A stretch of DNA of 53,080 nt from DATAXP01 sp036272935 (GTDB lineage: Bacteria > Planctomycetota > Planctomycetia > Pirellulales > PNKZ01). This document shows positions 25,441-32,427 of this stretch, piece after piece (position 1 is the stretch's first letter; each line of letters begins with the position of its first letter). A program made the position numbers and the translations under genes. Location of the stretch: the NCBI GenBank assembly GCA_036272935.1, contig DATAXP010000150.1, forward strand, positions 1 through 53,080, read 5' to 3'. The notes beneath the pieces are model-generated. The model was given only the letters and a program-made list of their open reading frames with translations, was not told the origin of the DNA and ran no database searches.

Positions 25441-26487
25441 ATGCGCGACTTGCCTTTGCCGTCGACCGATCCGACGCCGATCTTCGAGCTATTCCGTGGT
25501 AGCTATGGCACTGAGCTGCTCACCGCCGCGGTCGTCGAGTTCCGCTTATTCCAGCGCTTGGCCGACGAACCAAGGCCAGCCGCCGCGCTGGCCAACCAGT
25601 TGGGCCTCGCACCGCGTCCGGCAAGCGTGTTGTTCACCGCGATCCGTGCGATGGGTCTGATCGCCGATGACGACCACGGACGCTTGTCCTTGACGCCGCT
25701 AGCGCGCGAGCACTTGGCCCCTGCCGCTCCGCACGACGTAAGCGGTTACGTCGGCCTCGCGAAAGACAGCCCCGGCGTGCGAAACATGATCGAACGGCTG
25801 CGCGCGAACCGGGCCGCCGGCCGCCACGCCGAGGCGTCGGGGACCGCGTTCACCTTCCGCCCCGGAGTCGATTCGCTGATGGATCAGGAGGCGGCAGCGC
25901 GCGAGTTGACCCTGGCACTCGCCGGCCGGGCGAAGAACGTCGCCCCAGTGCTCGCCGAGCGCGTGCCGCTCGCCGAAGCGCGGCTGCTGCTCGACGTCGG
26001 CGGCGGCACCGGGTTGTACAGCATCGCGTGGTTGAAGCGGCATCCACGATTGCGGGCGATCGTCTGGGACCGCCCCGAGGTGCTCAAGGTCGCCGCCGAG
26101 ATGGCCCTGGAGTACGGCGTCGCCGATCGCCTTGAGTGCGTCGCCGGCGACATGCTCGTCGACGACTTTCCGGCCGAGGCCGATGTGTGCCTGCTCTCGA
26201 ACATCCTGCACGATTGGGACGTGCCGGAATGCCGGCGGCTCGTCGCCCGCTGCGCCGCGGCGCTCCCGTCTGGCGGCCGGCTGTTGATCCACGACGTGCT
26301 GCTCGATGACGATCACTCAGGGCCGCTGCCGGTGGCGCTCTACTCGGCGGCGCTGTTCTGCCAGACGGAAGGACGCGTCTATAGCGCCGCCGAGTTTCGC
26401 GCCTGGCTCATCGAGGCGAGCCTGACGCCAGAGCCAATCATCCCAACGCTGGTGCACTGCGCCGTGCTGCCGGGACGCAAAGTTTAG
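25441..26487 (+). CDS. SAM-dependent O-methyltransferase (plant-OMT/hydroxyneurosporene type)
   Basis: 348 residues. The N-terminal winged-helix dimerisation part (AAVVEFRLFQRLADEP ... GRLSLTPLAREHL) is followed by a Rossmann methyltransferase domain with LLLDVGGGTGLYS near 182-194 binding SAM, then DMLVDDFP and NILHDWD, where the His is the usual catalytic base of this family. These enzymes methylate hydroxyl groups of small aromatic or polyketide-like molecules. No biosynthetic cluster surrounds it, so the substrate is open. Its stop codon lies in a TTTAGCCGGCGACC sequence followed by a perfect eight-pair hairpin (26488-26506), a likely terminator. Confidence 0.87.
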   Translation: MRDLPLPSTDPTPIFELFRGSYGTELLTAAVVEFRLFQRLADEPRPAAALANQLGLAPRPASVLFTAIRAMGLIADDDHGRLSLTPLAREHLAPAAPHDVSGYVGLAKDSPGVRNMIERLRANRAAGRHAEASGTAFTFRPGVDSLMDQEAAARELTLALAGRAKNVAPVLAERVPLAEARLLLDVGGGTGLYSIAWLKRHPRLRAIVWDRPEVLKVAAEMALEYGVADRLECVAGDMLVDDFPAEADVCLLSNILHDWDVPECRRLVARCAAALPSGGRLLIHDVLLDDDHSGPLPVALYSAALFCQTEGRVYSAAEFRAWLIEASLTPEPIIPTLVHCAVLPGRKV

Positions 26488-26577
26488 CCGGCGACCTTGG
26501 TCGCCGCGTTGCATCGCGCCGGACGATGATGTCTAATGATTTAATCGTCGAACGCCCTGTCCATCGGAGTTCCGCTC

Positions 26578-27627
26578 ATGTCCGAACCCAAGCCCATTTG
26601 CCTCGATTGCGAATCCATGGACTCTGTCAACCGGCGGCGGTTCCTGAAGACGCTGGGGGCCGCGGGCCTGGCCGCCTCGGCGCCGCACGCTTGGCTGCAT
26701 GCCGCCGAGCAGGCTTCGGAAAAATACTCCGCGAAGCCGCCCGAGTCAGTCGTCAAGACGCTGTTCGATTCGCTCAGCGATGAGCAGCGCAAGCAAATCT
26801 GCTTTGACTGGGACTACAAGCATCCCAAGATGGGCTTGCTGCGCACCCGGGTGGCCAACAACTGGCACATCACCGAGCCGGTGATCAACACCAAGTTCTA
26901 CAACGACGATCAGCGCGACATGATCCGCGCGATCTTTGAAGGCCTGATCCAGCCCGATTGGCACGCCCGCATCGACAAGCAGCTCGACGACGATGCCGGC
27001 GGCTTCGGCGAGGACCAGAACATCGCCATCTTCGGCACTCCGGGCACGGGCAAGTTCGAGCTGGTGATGACCGGCCGCCACATGACGCTGCGTTGCGACG
27101 GCGACAGCGCCGACCACATTGCCTTCGGCGGACCGATCTTCTACGGCCACGCCGCCGCCGGGTTCGACGAGCCGGCCGATCACAAGGGGAACGTCTTCTG
27201 GCACCAGGCGGTCGAGGCCAACAAGCTGTTCACGATGATGGACCCGAAGCAGCAGAAGCTGGCGCTGGTAAAGAAGTCGCCGCGTGAAGAGCAGGTCGGC
27301 TTCCGCGGCACCAGCGGTGGCATGGCCGGCATCCCGGTCAGCGAGTTTAGCAGCGATCAAAAGACCGAGCTGCAACGCGTGCTGCAAGTGCTCGTCGAGC
27401 CGTACCGCCAAAGCGATCGCGACGAAGTGGTGAAGTGCCTCAAGGCGCAGGGCGGCCTCGATGCTTGCGCCCTGGCGTTCTACTCCGACAAGGACATCGG
27501 CAACGACCGTGTGTGGGACAATTGGCGGCTCGAAGGGCCGAGCTTCGTGTGGTACTTCCGCGGCAATCCGCACGTTCACGTGTGGGTGAACGTCGCCGAC
27601 ACGCCCGACGTGAAGCTGAACGCGTAA
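26578..27627 (+). CDS. Tat-exported DUF3500 protein
   Basis: 349 residues. A twin-arginine signal (NRRRFLKTLGAAGLAASAP, residues 18-36) directs folded export. The mature part matches the DUF3500 family pattern, with LSDEQRKQICFDWDYKHP, NNWHITEP and a late HVHVWVNVADTPDVK. The domain is of unknown function and widespread in Planctomycetota. A good GGAG site eight bases upstream supports the ATG at 26578; a second ATG at 26617 would give a shorter signal peptide. Several conserved His and Asp suggest metal binding, but this is not shown. Confidence 0.88.
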   Translation: MSEPKPICLDCESMDSVNRRRFLKTLGAAGLAASAPHAWLHAAEQASEKYSAKPPESVVKTLFDSLSDEQRKQICFDWDYKHPKMGLLRTRVANNWHITEPVINTKFYNDDQRDMIRAIFEGLIQPDWHARIDKQLDDDAGGFGEDQNIAIFGTPGTGKFELVMTGRHMTLRCDGDSADHIAFGGPIFYGHAAAGFDEPADHKGNVFWHQAVEANKLFTMMDPKQQKLALVKKSPREEQVGFRGTSGGMAGIPVSEFSSDQKTELQRVLQVLVEPYRQSDRDEVVKCLKAQGGLDACALAFYSDKDIGNDRVWDNWRLEGPSFVWYFRGNPHVHVWVNVADTPDVKLNA

Positions 27628-27671
27628 CGAGATACCGCTTGCCGCTTGCCCGTTCGGGATTGGCAAATCGG

Positions 27672-27694
27672 CAGGTAAGATGCTATCTTACCTG
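27672..27694. promoter_or_regulatory. Perfect palindromic operator before the antitoxin gene
   Basis: CAGGTAAGAT at 27672-27681 and its exact complement ATCTTACCTG at 27685-27694 are separated by GCT. The right arm ends one base before the antitoxin ATG. AbrB-fold antitoxins, alone or with their VapC toxin, repress their own promoter by binding such inverted repeats, so this is the expected autoregulatory site. The right arm may overlap the transcription start region. Confidence 0.7.
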
Positions 27695-27695
27695 G

Positions 27696-27926
27696 ATGAG
27701 GACCGTCGTCTCGACCAAAGGCCAGATTGTGCTGCCCGCCGAATTGCGCGAGCGCGATCACATTCTGCCTGGGCAACGCTTTGAAATCGAACGGATCGAA
27801 CCGGGCCAGTATCTATTGAAGAAACAGATCGCCTCCGATGGCGGCGGTCTGGTCGATTGGTTGCTCGCATGTCCTGAAAAGGGCTGGTTCCAGCCGATCC
27901 CGTCGGAATCGACGGAGGCGCTGTGA
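27696..27926 (+). CDS. AbrB-fold (VapB-type) antitoxin
   Basis: 76 residues. The swapped-hairpin DNA-binding domain reads MRTVVSTKGQIVLPAELRER followed by LPGQRFEIERIEPGQYLLKK, the usual SpoVT/AbrB pattern. The C-terminal tail (LLACPEKGWFQPIP) is a typical toxin-contacting segment for PIN partners. It overlaps the toxin start by 4 bases (GTGA), and the perfect palindrome just upstream fits autoregulation. ATG 27696 is chosen because the fold starts there. Confidence 0.9.
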   Translation: MRTVVSTKGQIVLPAELRERDHILPGQRFEIERIEPGQYLLKKQIASDGGGLVDWLLACPEKGWFQPIPSESTEAL

Positions 27927-28333
27927 AGTTCCTCGTCGATGCCAACGTCCTCAGCGAACCAACCAAGCCAGCGCCAAGCCAGCGGGTCATCGATTGGTTG
28001 CGAAGCAATGAGGACGAGCTGGCCACCAGTCCAATCGTGCTCGGCGAATTGCAGTACGGAATTCTGTTGCTCCCCGCAGGACGGCGCCGGAAGCGACTCG
28101 AGCAATGGTTCACTCGTGGTGTCGAGTGTCTGCCGGTGCTCGATTTTGACGCCCCGTCGGCTGCAACTTGGGCGCGCTTGCTGGCGGGACTCAAACGCAA
28201 GGGACGCGCCATGTCGGTCAAGGACAGCCTGATCGCGGCGACGGCGCTCGCGCATGATCTGAACGTCGCTACGCGCAATGCCACCGACTTTCGGCATGCC
28301 GGCGTTCGGGTGGTCAATCCGTTTGAACGGTGA
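27923..28333 (+). CDS. vapC: VapC-type PIN-domain toxin
   Basis: 136-residue PIN ribonuclease. The acidic active-site residues are visible: Asp6 in FLVDANVLSEP, Glu43 in LGELQYGI, Asp in SVKDSLIAATAL and Asp in TRNATDF. The end VRVVNPFE is typical. VapC toxins cut specific RNAs, often tRNA or 23S rRNA, when freed from the antitoxin. Translation starts at GTG 27923 within the antitoxin stop. Unlike the PIN remnant at 6835-7027, this copy is intact. Confidence 0.92.
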   Translation: MKFLVDANVLSEPTKPAPSQRVIDWLRSNEDELATSPIVLGELQYGILLLPAGRRRKRLEQWFTRGVECLPVLDFDAPSAATWARLLAGLKRKGRAMSVKDSLIAATALAHDLNVATRNATDFRHAGVRVVNPFER

Positions 28334-28339
28334 GGCTTG

Positions 28340-29008
28340 ATGTCACAGGAGGACAGGTCGCAACTCGCTGCCGCGCTCGGTGAGCATGCCATCGTACTTG
28401 ATTGCGATCAGATCGCGCAGCTCGATGCCTACTGCCGACTGCTGTGGGATTGGAACACGAAGCTCAATCTCACGCGGCACACCGACTACGCGCGGTTCGT
28501 CGAACGCGACGTGGTCGATTCGCTCGAACTGGCGAAGGTGCTGGCGGCCGACGAGCGCGTGCTCGACGTGGGCACAGGCGGCGGAGTGCCCGGCGTGCTG
28601 CTGGCGATTCTGCGACCCGATTTGCGCGTGATGCTTTCCGAGAGCGTCGGCAAAAAGGCCCGGGCGGTCGAAGCGATTGTCGAGGCCATGCCGCTGGCCG
28701 TGTCGGTACATGCCGGACGGGCCGAAGAACTGCTGCAGGAAGAGTACTTCGATTCGTTGGTGGTTCGCGCCGTGGCGCCGCTGGAAAAACTGCTGCGATG
28801 GTTTGCCGACCATTGGGGGGCGTTCGGCCGGCTGCTGGTCATCAAGGGGCCGGCGTGGGTCGAGGAACGCCGCGAGGCCCGCGAGGCGGGGCGCATGAAA
28901 GGCTTGCAACTGCGCAAACTGTCCACCTGGCCCTTGCCCGGCACGCATTCCGAGAGCGTGCTGCTGGAAATCCGCCCCGCGGCGGAAACCACGGATGAAC
29001 ACGGATGA
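28340..29008 (+). CDS. rsmG: 16S rRNA (guanine527-N7)-methyltransferase RsmG
   Basis: About 222 residues. It methylates G527 of 16S rRNA using SAM. Family features are WNTKLNLTRHTDYARFVERD near the N-terminus, the SAM-binding VLDVGTGGGVPG, and FDSLVVRAVAPLEKLLRW. The conserved KG follows in VIKGPAW. It starts 6 bases after vapC, so it may be read from the same transcript. The final codons (TTDEHG and stop) lie inside an ACCACGGATGAACACGGA repeat, so the C-terminal tail is repeat-derived. Confidence 0.93.
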   Translation: MSQEDRSQLAAALGEHAIVLDCDQIAQLDAYCRLLWDWNTKLNLTRHTDYARFVERDVVDSLELAKVLAADERVLDVGTGGGVPGVLLAILRPDLRVMLSESVGKKARAVEAIVEAMPLAVSVHAGRAEELLQEEYFDSLVVRAVAPLEKLLRWFADHWGAFGRLLVIKGPAWVEERREAREAGRMKGLQLRKLSTWPLPGTHSESVLLEIRPAAETTDEHG

Positions 29009-29055
29009 ACACGGATTTCTTCTGTGTCTATCAGTGTTCCTCTGTGGTTTCTCTG
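28985..29055. repeat. ACCACGGATGAACACGGAT inverted repeat
   Basis: GAAACCACGGATGAACACGG on the left faces an imperfect complement on the right (AACACTGATAG-type, ending GTGTTCCTCTGTGGTTTC), with about four in five positions pairing. It overlaps the rsmG stop codon and separates rsmG from cysD. The CACGGA/CACAGA words are shared with the elements at 36919-36990 and 50690-50875. Confidence 0.85.
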
Positions 29056-29087
29056 GCCTCGCCCAGGGATAGTCGATTCCGTCATCG

Positions 29088-29093
29088 TATGAT
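29088..29093 (+). promoter_or_regulatory. Possible -10 box of cysD
   Basis: TATGAT lies 15 bases before the cysD ATG. No good -35 hexamer is seen at the normal distance, so the call is weak. It would give a very short leader. Confidence 0.25.
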
Positions 29094-29108
29094 ACTGTTG
29101 ACGGATTC

Positions 29109-30023
29109 ATGAGCACCCAAAGTTTCAACCTGACGCATCTCAAGCTGCTCGAGGCCGAGAGCATCCACATCCTGCGCGAGGTGGTCGCCGAGTTCGAGAA
29201 CCCGGTGATGCTGTACTCGATCGGCAAGGACTCGGCCGTGATGCTGCGGCTGGCCATCAAGGCGTTCCATCCGGCGCCGCTGCCGTTTCCGCTGCTGCAC
29301 GTCGACACGACGTGGAAGTTCCGCGACATGATCGAGTTCCGCGACCGTTTCTGCCGCGAGAACAACCTGAAGCTGATCGTGCACATCAACGAGGAAGGAG
29401 TGCGGCAAGGCGTCGGCCCGATCAGCCACGGCAGCCAAAAACACACCACGATCATGAAGACCGAGGCCTTGAAGCAGGCCCTCGATAAGTACCAGTTCGA
29501 TGCGGCGTTCGGCGGCGCCCGCCGCGACGAGGAAAAGTCACGCGCCAAGGAACGGGTCTACTCGTTCCGCGATCGCTTCCACCAGTGGGACCCCAAGAAT
29601 CAGCGTCCCGAGCTTTGGAACCTGTACAACGGCAAGGTGAACAAAGGCGAGAGCATCCGCGTGTTTCCCTTGTCGAACTGGACGGAGCTCGACGTGTGGC
29701 AATACGTGCACCTGGAAAAGATTCCGCTCGTGCCGCTCTACTTCGCCGCCCGCCGGCCGGTCGTCGAGCGCGACGGCAACCTGATCATGGTCGATGACAA
29801 CCGCCTGCCGTTGAAGCCGGGCGAGAAGCCACAGATGCGCATGGTCCGCTTCCGCACGCTCGGCTGCTATCCATTGAGCGGGGCAGTCGAATCGACTGCC
29901 ACCACCCTGCCCGAGATCATCCAAGAGATGCTGCTGGCCCGCACCAGCGAACGCCAAGGCCGCGTGATCGACTACGACGAAACCGCCTCGATGGAGCAGA
30001 AGAAGAGAGAAGGATATTTTTGA
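29109..30023 (+). CDS. cysD: Sulfate adenylyltransferase subunit 2
   Basis: 304-residue PP-loop ATP pyrophosphatase that, with the GTPase CysN, makes adenosine phosphosulfate from sulfate and ATP. The PP-loop is SIGKDS (37-42), and AFGGARRDEEKSRAKER and LSNWTELDVW are family hallmarks. The ending QKKREGYF is the usual C-terminus, so the gene is complete. The TGA stop lies exactly at the left end of the inverted-repeat element that separates it from cysN. Confidence 0.96.
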   Translation: MSTQSFNLTHLKLLEAESIHILREVVAEFENPVMLYSIGKDSAVMLRLAIKAFHPAPLPFPLLHVDTTWKFRDMIEFRDRFCRENNLKLIVHINEEGVRQGVGPISHGSQKHTTIMKTEALKQALDKYQFDAAFGGARRDEEKSRAKERVYSFRDRFHQWDPKNQRPELWNLYNGKVNKGESIRVFPLSNWTELDVWQYVHLEKIPLVPLYFAARRPVVERDGNLIMVDDNRLPLKPGEKPQMRMVRFRTLGCYPLSGAVESTATTLPEIIQEMLLARTSERQGRVIDYDETASMEQKKREGYF

Positions 30024-30483
30024 ATGACAAATGACGAATGCCAATGACCAAAGAATGACGAAGGTCGAATGACGAACGAAAACGGGGCGCGGCCATACGA
30101 TCTTGAAGAGCGAACGGCGCAGTTTGGCGAGAACGTCATACGCTTTGCGCGGCAAATTGCGACCACGGCCATCAACGATTCGTTGGTGCGTCAATTGGTT
30201 CGGTCAGCGACGAGTATCGGCGCTAATTACTGCGAGGCGGATGAAGCAGGATCAGAAAAGGAGTTTCGCTTTCGGATCAGTATCTGCAAGCGCGAGGCGT
30301 GCGAAACAAGGCACTGGTTGTGAATGTTGGCTGCCGCAACGCCGGAATTGAAGGAAGAGTTGCGGCCGCTCTGGGCCGAAGCAAAGGAGTTGACACTGAT
30401 TTTCGGCGCAATTTATCGTCGGTAATCGCCATGATCCGTGCTTCATCATTCTTTGGTCACTGGAACTTGGTCATTGGTCATTC
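30022..30483. mobile_element. IVS-like element: inverted repeats flanking a four-helix-bundle gene
   Basis: The left arm is 30022-30063 and the right arm 30441-30483. When complemented, the right arm matches the left at about 37 of 43 positions, with shared words GAATGAC, CCAATGACC and CAAAGAATGA. The arms enclose an S23-type four-helix-bundle reading frame (30069-30425). The element fills the whole spacer: the cysD stop is at its left edge and the cysN ATG starts the base after its right edge. In 23S rRNA, genes of this protein family sit in intervening sequences bounded by paired repeats that RNase III excises. Calling this a related mobile or processed element in an mRNA is inference. Confidence 0.6.
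30069..30425 (+). pseudogene. Four-helix-bundle (S23/IVP family) gene with in-frame TGA
   Basis: From ATG 30069 the frame reads YDLEERTAQFGENVIRFARQ, then LVRSATSIGANYCEADEAGS and EACETRHWL, the standard S23/Avd-like family pattern. Codon 85 (30321-30323) is TGA. The same frame then continues MLAAATPELKEELRPLWAEA and KELTLIFGAIYRR to a TAA at 30423, matching the rest of the family. Relatives normally have Arg after HWL, so one CGA-to-TGA change explains the stop. The ATG directly after the TGA could allow restart, giving a two-piece protein, but loss of function is simpler. Confidence 0.8.
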
Positions 30484-32427
30484 ATGAGCAACGACGCCAC
30501 CCTCATTGAGCGCGACATCGACGCCTACCTCGCTCGGCACGAGCGCAAGGAGCTGCTGCGCTTTCTGACCTGCGGCAGCGTTGACGACGGCAAGAGCACG
30601 CTCATCGGCCGGCTGCTGCACGATTCGAAGCAGGTGTACGAAGACCAGCTCGCCGCCGTCGTGCGCGACAGCGAGAAGAAAAGCTCCGCCGGCGGCGAAG
30701 TCGATCTGTCGCTGTTGGTCGACGGCCTCAAGGCGGAGCGCGAGCAGGGAATCACCATCGACGTCGCGTACCGGTACTTCTCCACCGAGAAGCGGAAGTT
30801 CATCATTGCCGACTGCCCGGGGCACGAGCAGTACACGCGCAACATGGCCACCGGGGCCAGCACCTGCAACCTGGCGGTGATCCTGATCGACGCCCGTTAC
30901 GGCATCCTCCAGCAGACCCGGCGGCACAGCTTCATTGTGTCGCTGTTGGGCATCCGGCACGTCGCGGTGGCCGTGAACAAGATGGACCTGGTCGACTATT
31001 CGCAGCAGGTGTTCGAGCAGATCAAGCGCGACTACGCCGACTTCGCCGCTAAGCTCGACATGGGCGATCTGCACTTCCTTCCGCTCTCGGCCCTGCGCGG
31101 CGACAACGTCGTCGAGCCGAGCGCGAACATGCCGTGGTATCAGGGAGGCACCCTGATGCACTACCTCGACACGGTCTACATCGCCAGCGACCGCAACCTG
31201 ATCGACCTCCGCTTCCCGGTGCAGTACGTGCTGCGGCCGAACCTCGACTACCGGGCCTTTGCCGGCACGCTGGCCTCGGGCGTGATCCGCCGCGGCGACG
31301 AAATCGCGACGCTTCCTTCGGGCCGGCGCAGCCGCGTCGAACGCATCGTCACCTACGACGGCGAGTTGAACGAAGCGTTCGCGCCGATGAGCATCAGTAT
31401 CACGCTCGCCGATGAGATCGACGTCAGCCGCGGCGACATGCTTGTGCATCCCGGCAACCTGCCGCGCGTCGATCGCACGCTCGAAGCGATGATCGTCTGG
31501 ATGGCCGAGCAGCCGCTGCGCGCGGGCAAGCAATATCTGCTCAAGCAAACGACCAAGACGGCCCTGGCCTCGGTGAGCACGCTGCGCTACCGTGTCGATG
31601 TGAACACGCTGCACCGGCAAGAGGCGGCCGAGCTGAACATGAACGAAGTGGGGCGCGTCACCGTCACCGCCAATCAGCCGTTGGCATTCGACCCCTACCG
31701 AAAGAATCGCGCCACCGGGGCGTTTATCCTCATCGATCGCCTCTCGAACGTCACGGTCGGTGCCGGGATGATCATCGATTCGCAATCCGATCGGGGCGCG
31801 ATCGGCCACGATTACTGGTCGGCCGAGCCGCAGGCGGTGCCATCCACAGAGCACGCCGGCAGCCAGGTGGCCGCCGCCGAGCGCGAAGCCCGCTTCGGTC
31901 AGCGCCCAGCGACGATCCTGCTCACGGGACTCACCGGGGCCGGCAAATCGACGATCGCCTATGCTCTGGAACGCCGGCTGTTCGACGCGGGGCGCGCGGC
32001 ATGCGTGCTCGATGGCGAACAGATGCGCCGCGGCATCAGCCGTGATCTCGGCTTCACCGCCGGCGAGCGGAGCGAGAACCTGCGGCGCAGCGCCGAGGCG
32101 GCCCGGCTGATGAACGACGCGGGGCTGATCTGCATCTGCGCGTTCCTGGCCCCGAGCGCCGACGTGCGCTCCAAAGCCCGCGACGTAGTTGGCGACGAGC
32201 GGTTCTTGGAAGTCTATCTCTCGGCCCCGCTCGACGTTTGCCGCCGCGACACCAGCGGCATGTACGCCAAGGCCGACAGCGGCGAGATCGCCGACTTCCC
32301 CGGCGTCTCAGCCCCCTACGATGTGCCGCAATCGCCTGACCTGACGCTGGCCACCGACCAGTTGCCGGTCGAGATCTGCGTTGAGCGGATCATCGCGCTG
32401 CTTGAAGAGCGCGGGATTATCGCTTAA
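30484..32427 (+). CDS. cysNC: Bifunctional sulfate adenylyltransferase subunit 1 / APS kinase (CysNC)
   Basis: 647 residues. Residues 1-430 are the CysN GTPase that drives APS formation with CysD: G1 GSVDDGKST (31-39), G3 DCPGH (110-114), G4 NKMD (165-168). Residues about 470-647 are APS kinase (CysC), with P-loop GLTGAGKST near 482-490 and FLEVYLSAPLDVC, which makes PAPS. No PAPS reductase is in the window. The ATG follows the repeat element directly and has no Shine-Dalgarno sequence. An upstream 62-codon open frame ends in a TGA overlapping this ATG, so coupled initiation is conceivable. The stop overlaps that of the opposite gene in TTAA. Confidence 0.96.
   Translation: MSNDATLIERDIDAYLARHERKELLRFLTCGSVDDGKSTLIGRLLHDSKQVYEDQLAAVVRDSEKKSSAGGEVDLSLLVDGLKAEREQGITIDVAYRYFSTEKRKFIIADCPGHEQYTRNMATGASTCNLAVILIDARYGILQQTRRHSFIVSLLGIRHVAVAVNKMDLVDYSQQVFEQIKRDYADFAAKLDMGDLHFLPLSALRGDNVVEPSANMPWYQGGTLMHYLDTVYIASDRNLIDLRFPVQYVLRPNLDYRAFAGTLASGVIRRGDEIATLPSGRRSRVERIVTYDGELNEAFAPMSISITLADEIDVSRGDMLVHPGNLPRVDRTLEAMIVWMAEQPLRAGKQYLLKQTTKTALASVSTLRYRVDVNTLHRQEAAELNMNEVGRVTVTANQPLAFDPYRKNRATGAFILIDRLSNVTVGAGMIIDSQSDRGAIGHDYWSAEPQAVPSTEHAGSQVAAAEREARFGQRPATILLTGLTGAGKSTIAYALERRLFDAGRAACVLDGEQMRRGISRDLGFTAGERSENLRRSAEAARLMNDAGLICICAFLAPSADVRSKARDVVGDERFLEVYLSAPLDVCRRDTSGMYAKADSGEIADFPGVSAPYDVPQSPDLTLATDQLPVEICVERIIALLEERGIIA

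Noticed and set aside
30321..30323. TGA in the four-helix-bundle gene as a selenocysteine codon
   Set aside because: Relatives have Arg at this place, the family has no selenoproteins that I know of, and no bacterial SECIS-like hairpin directly follows.
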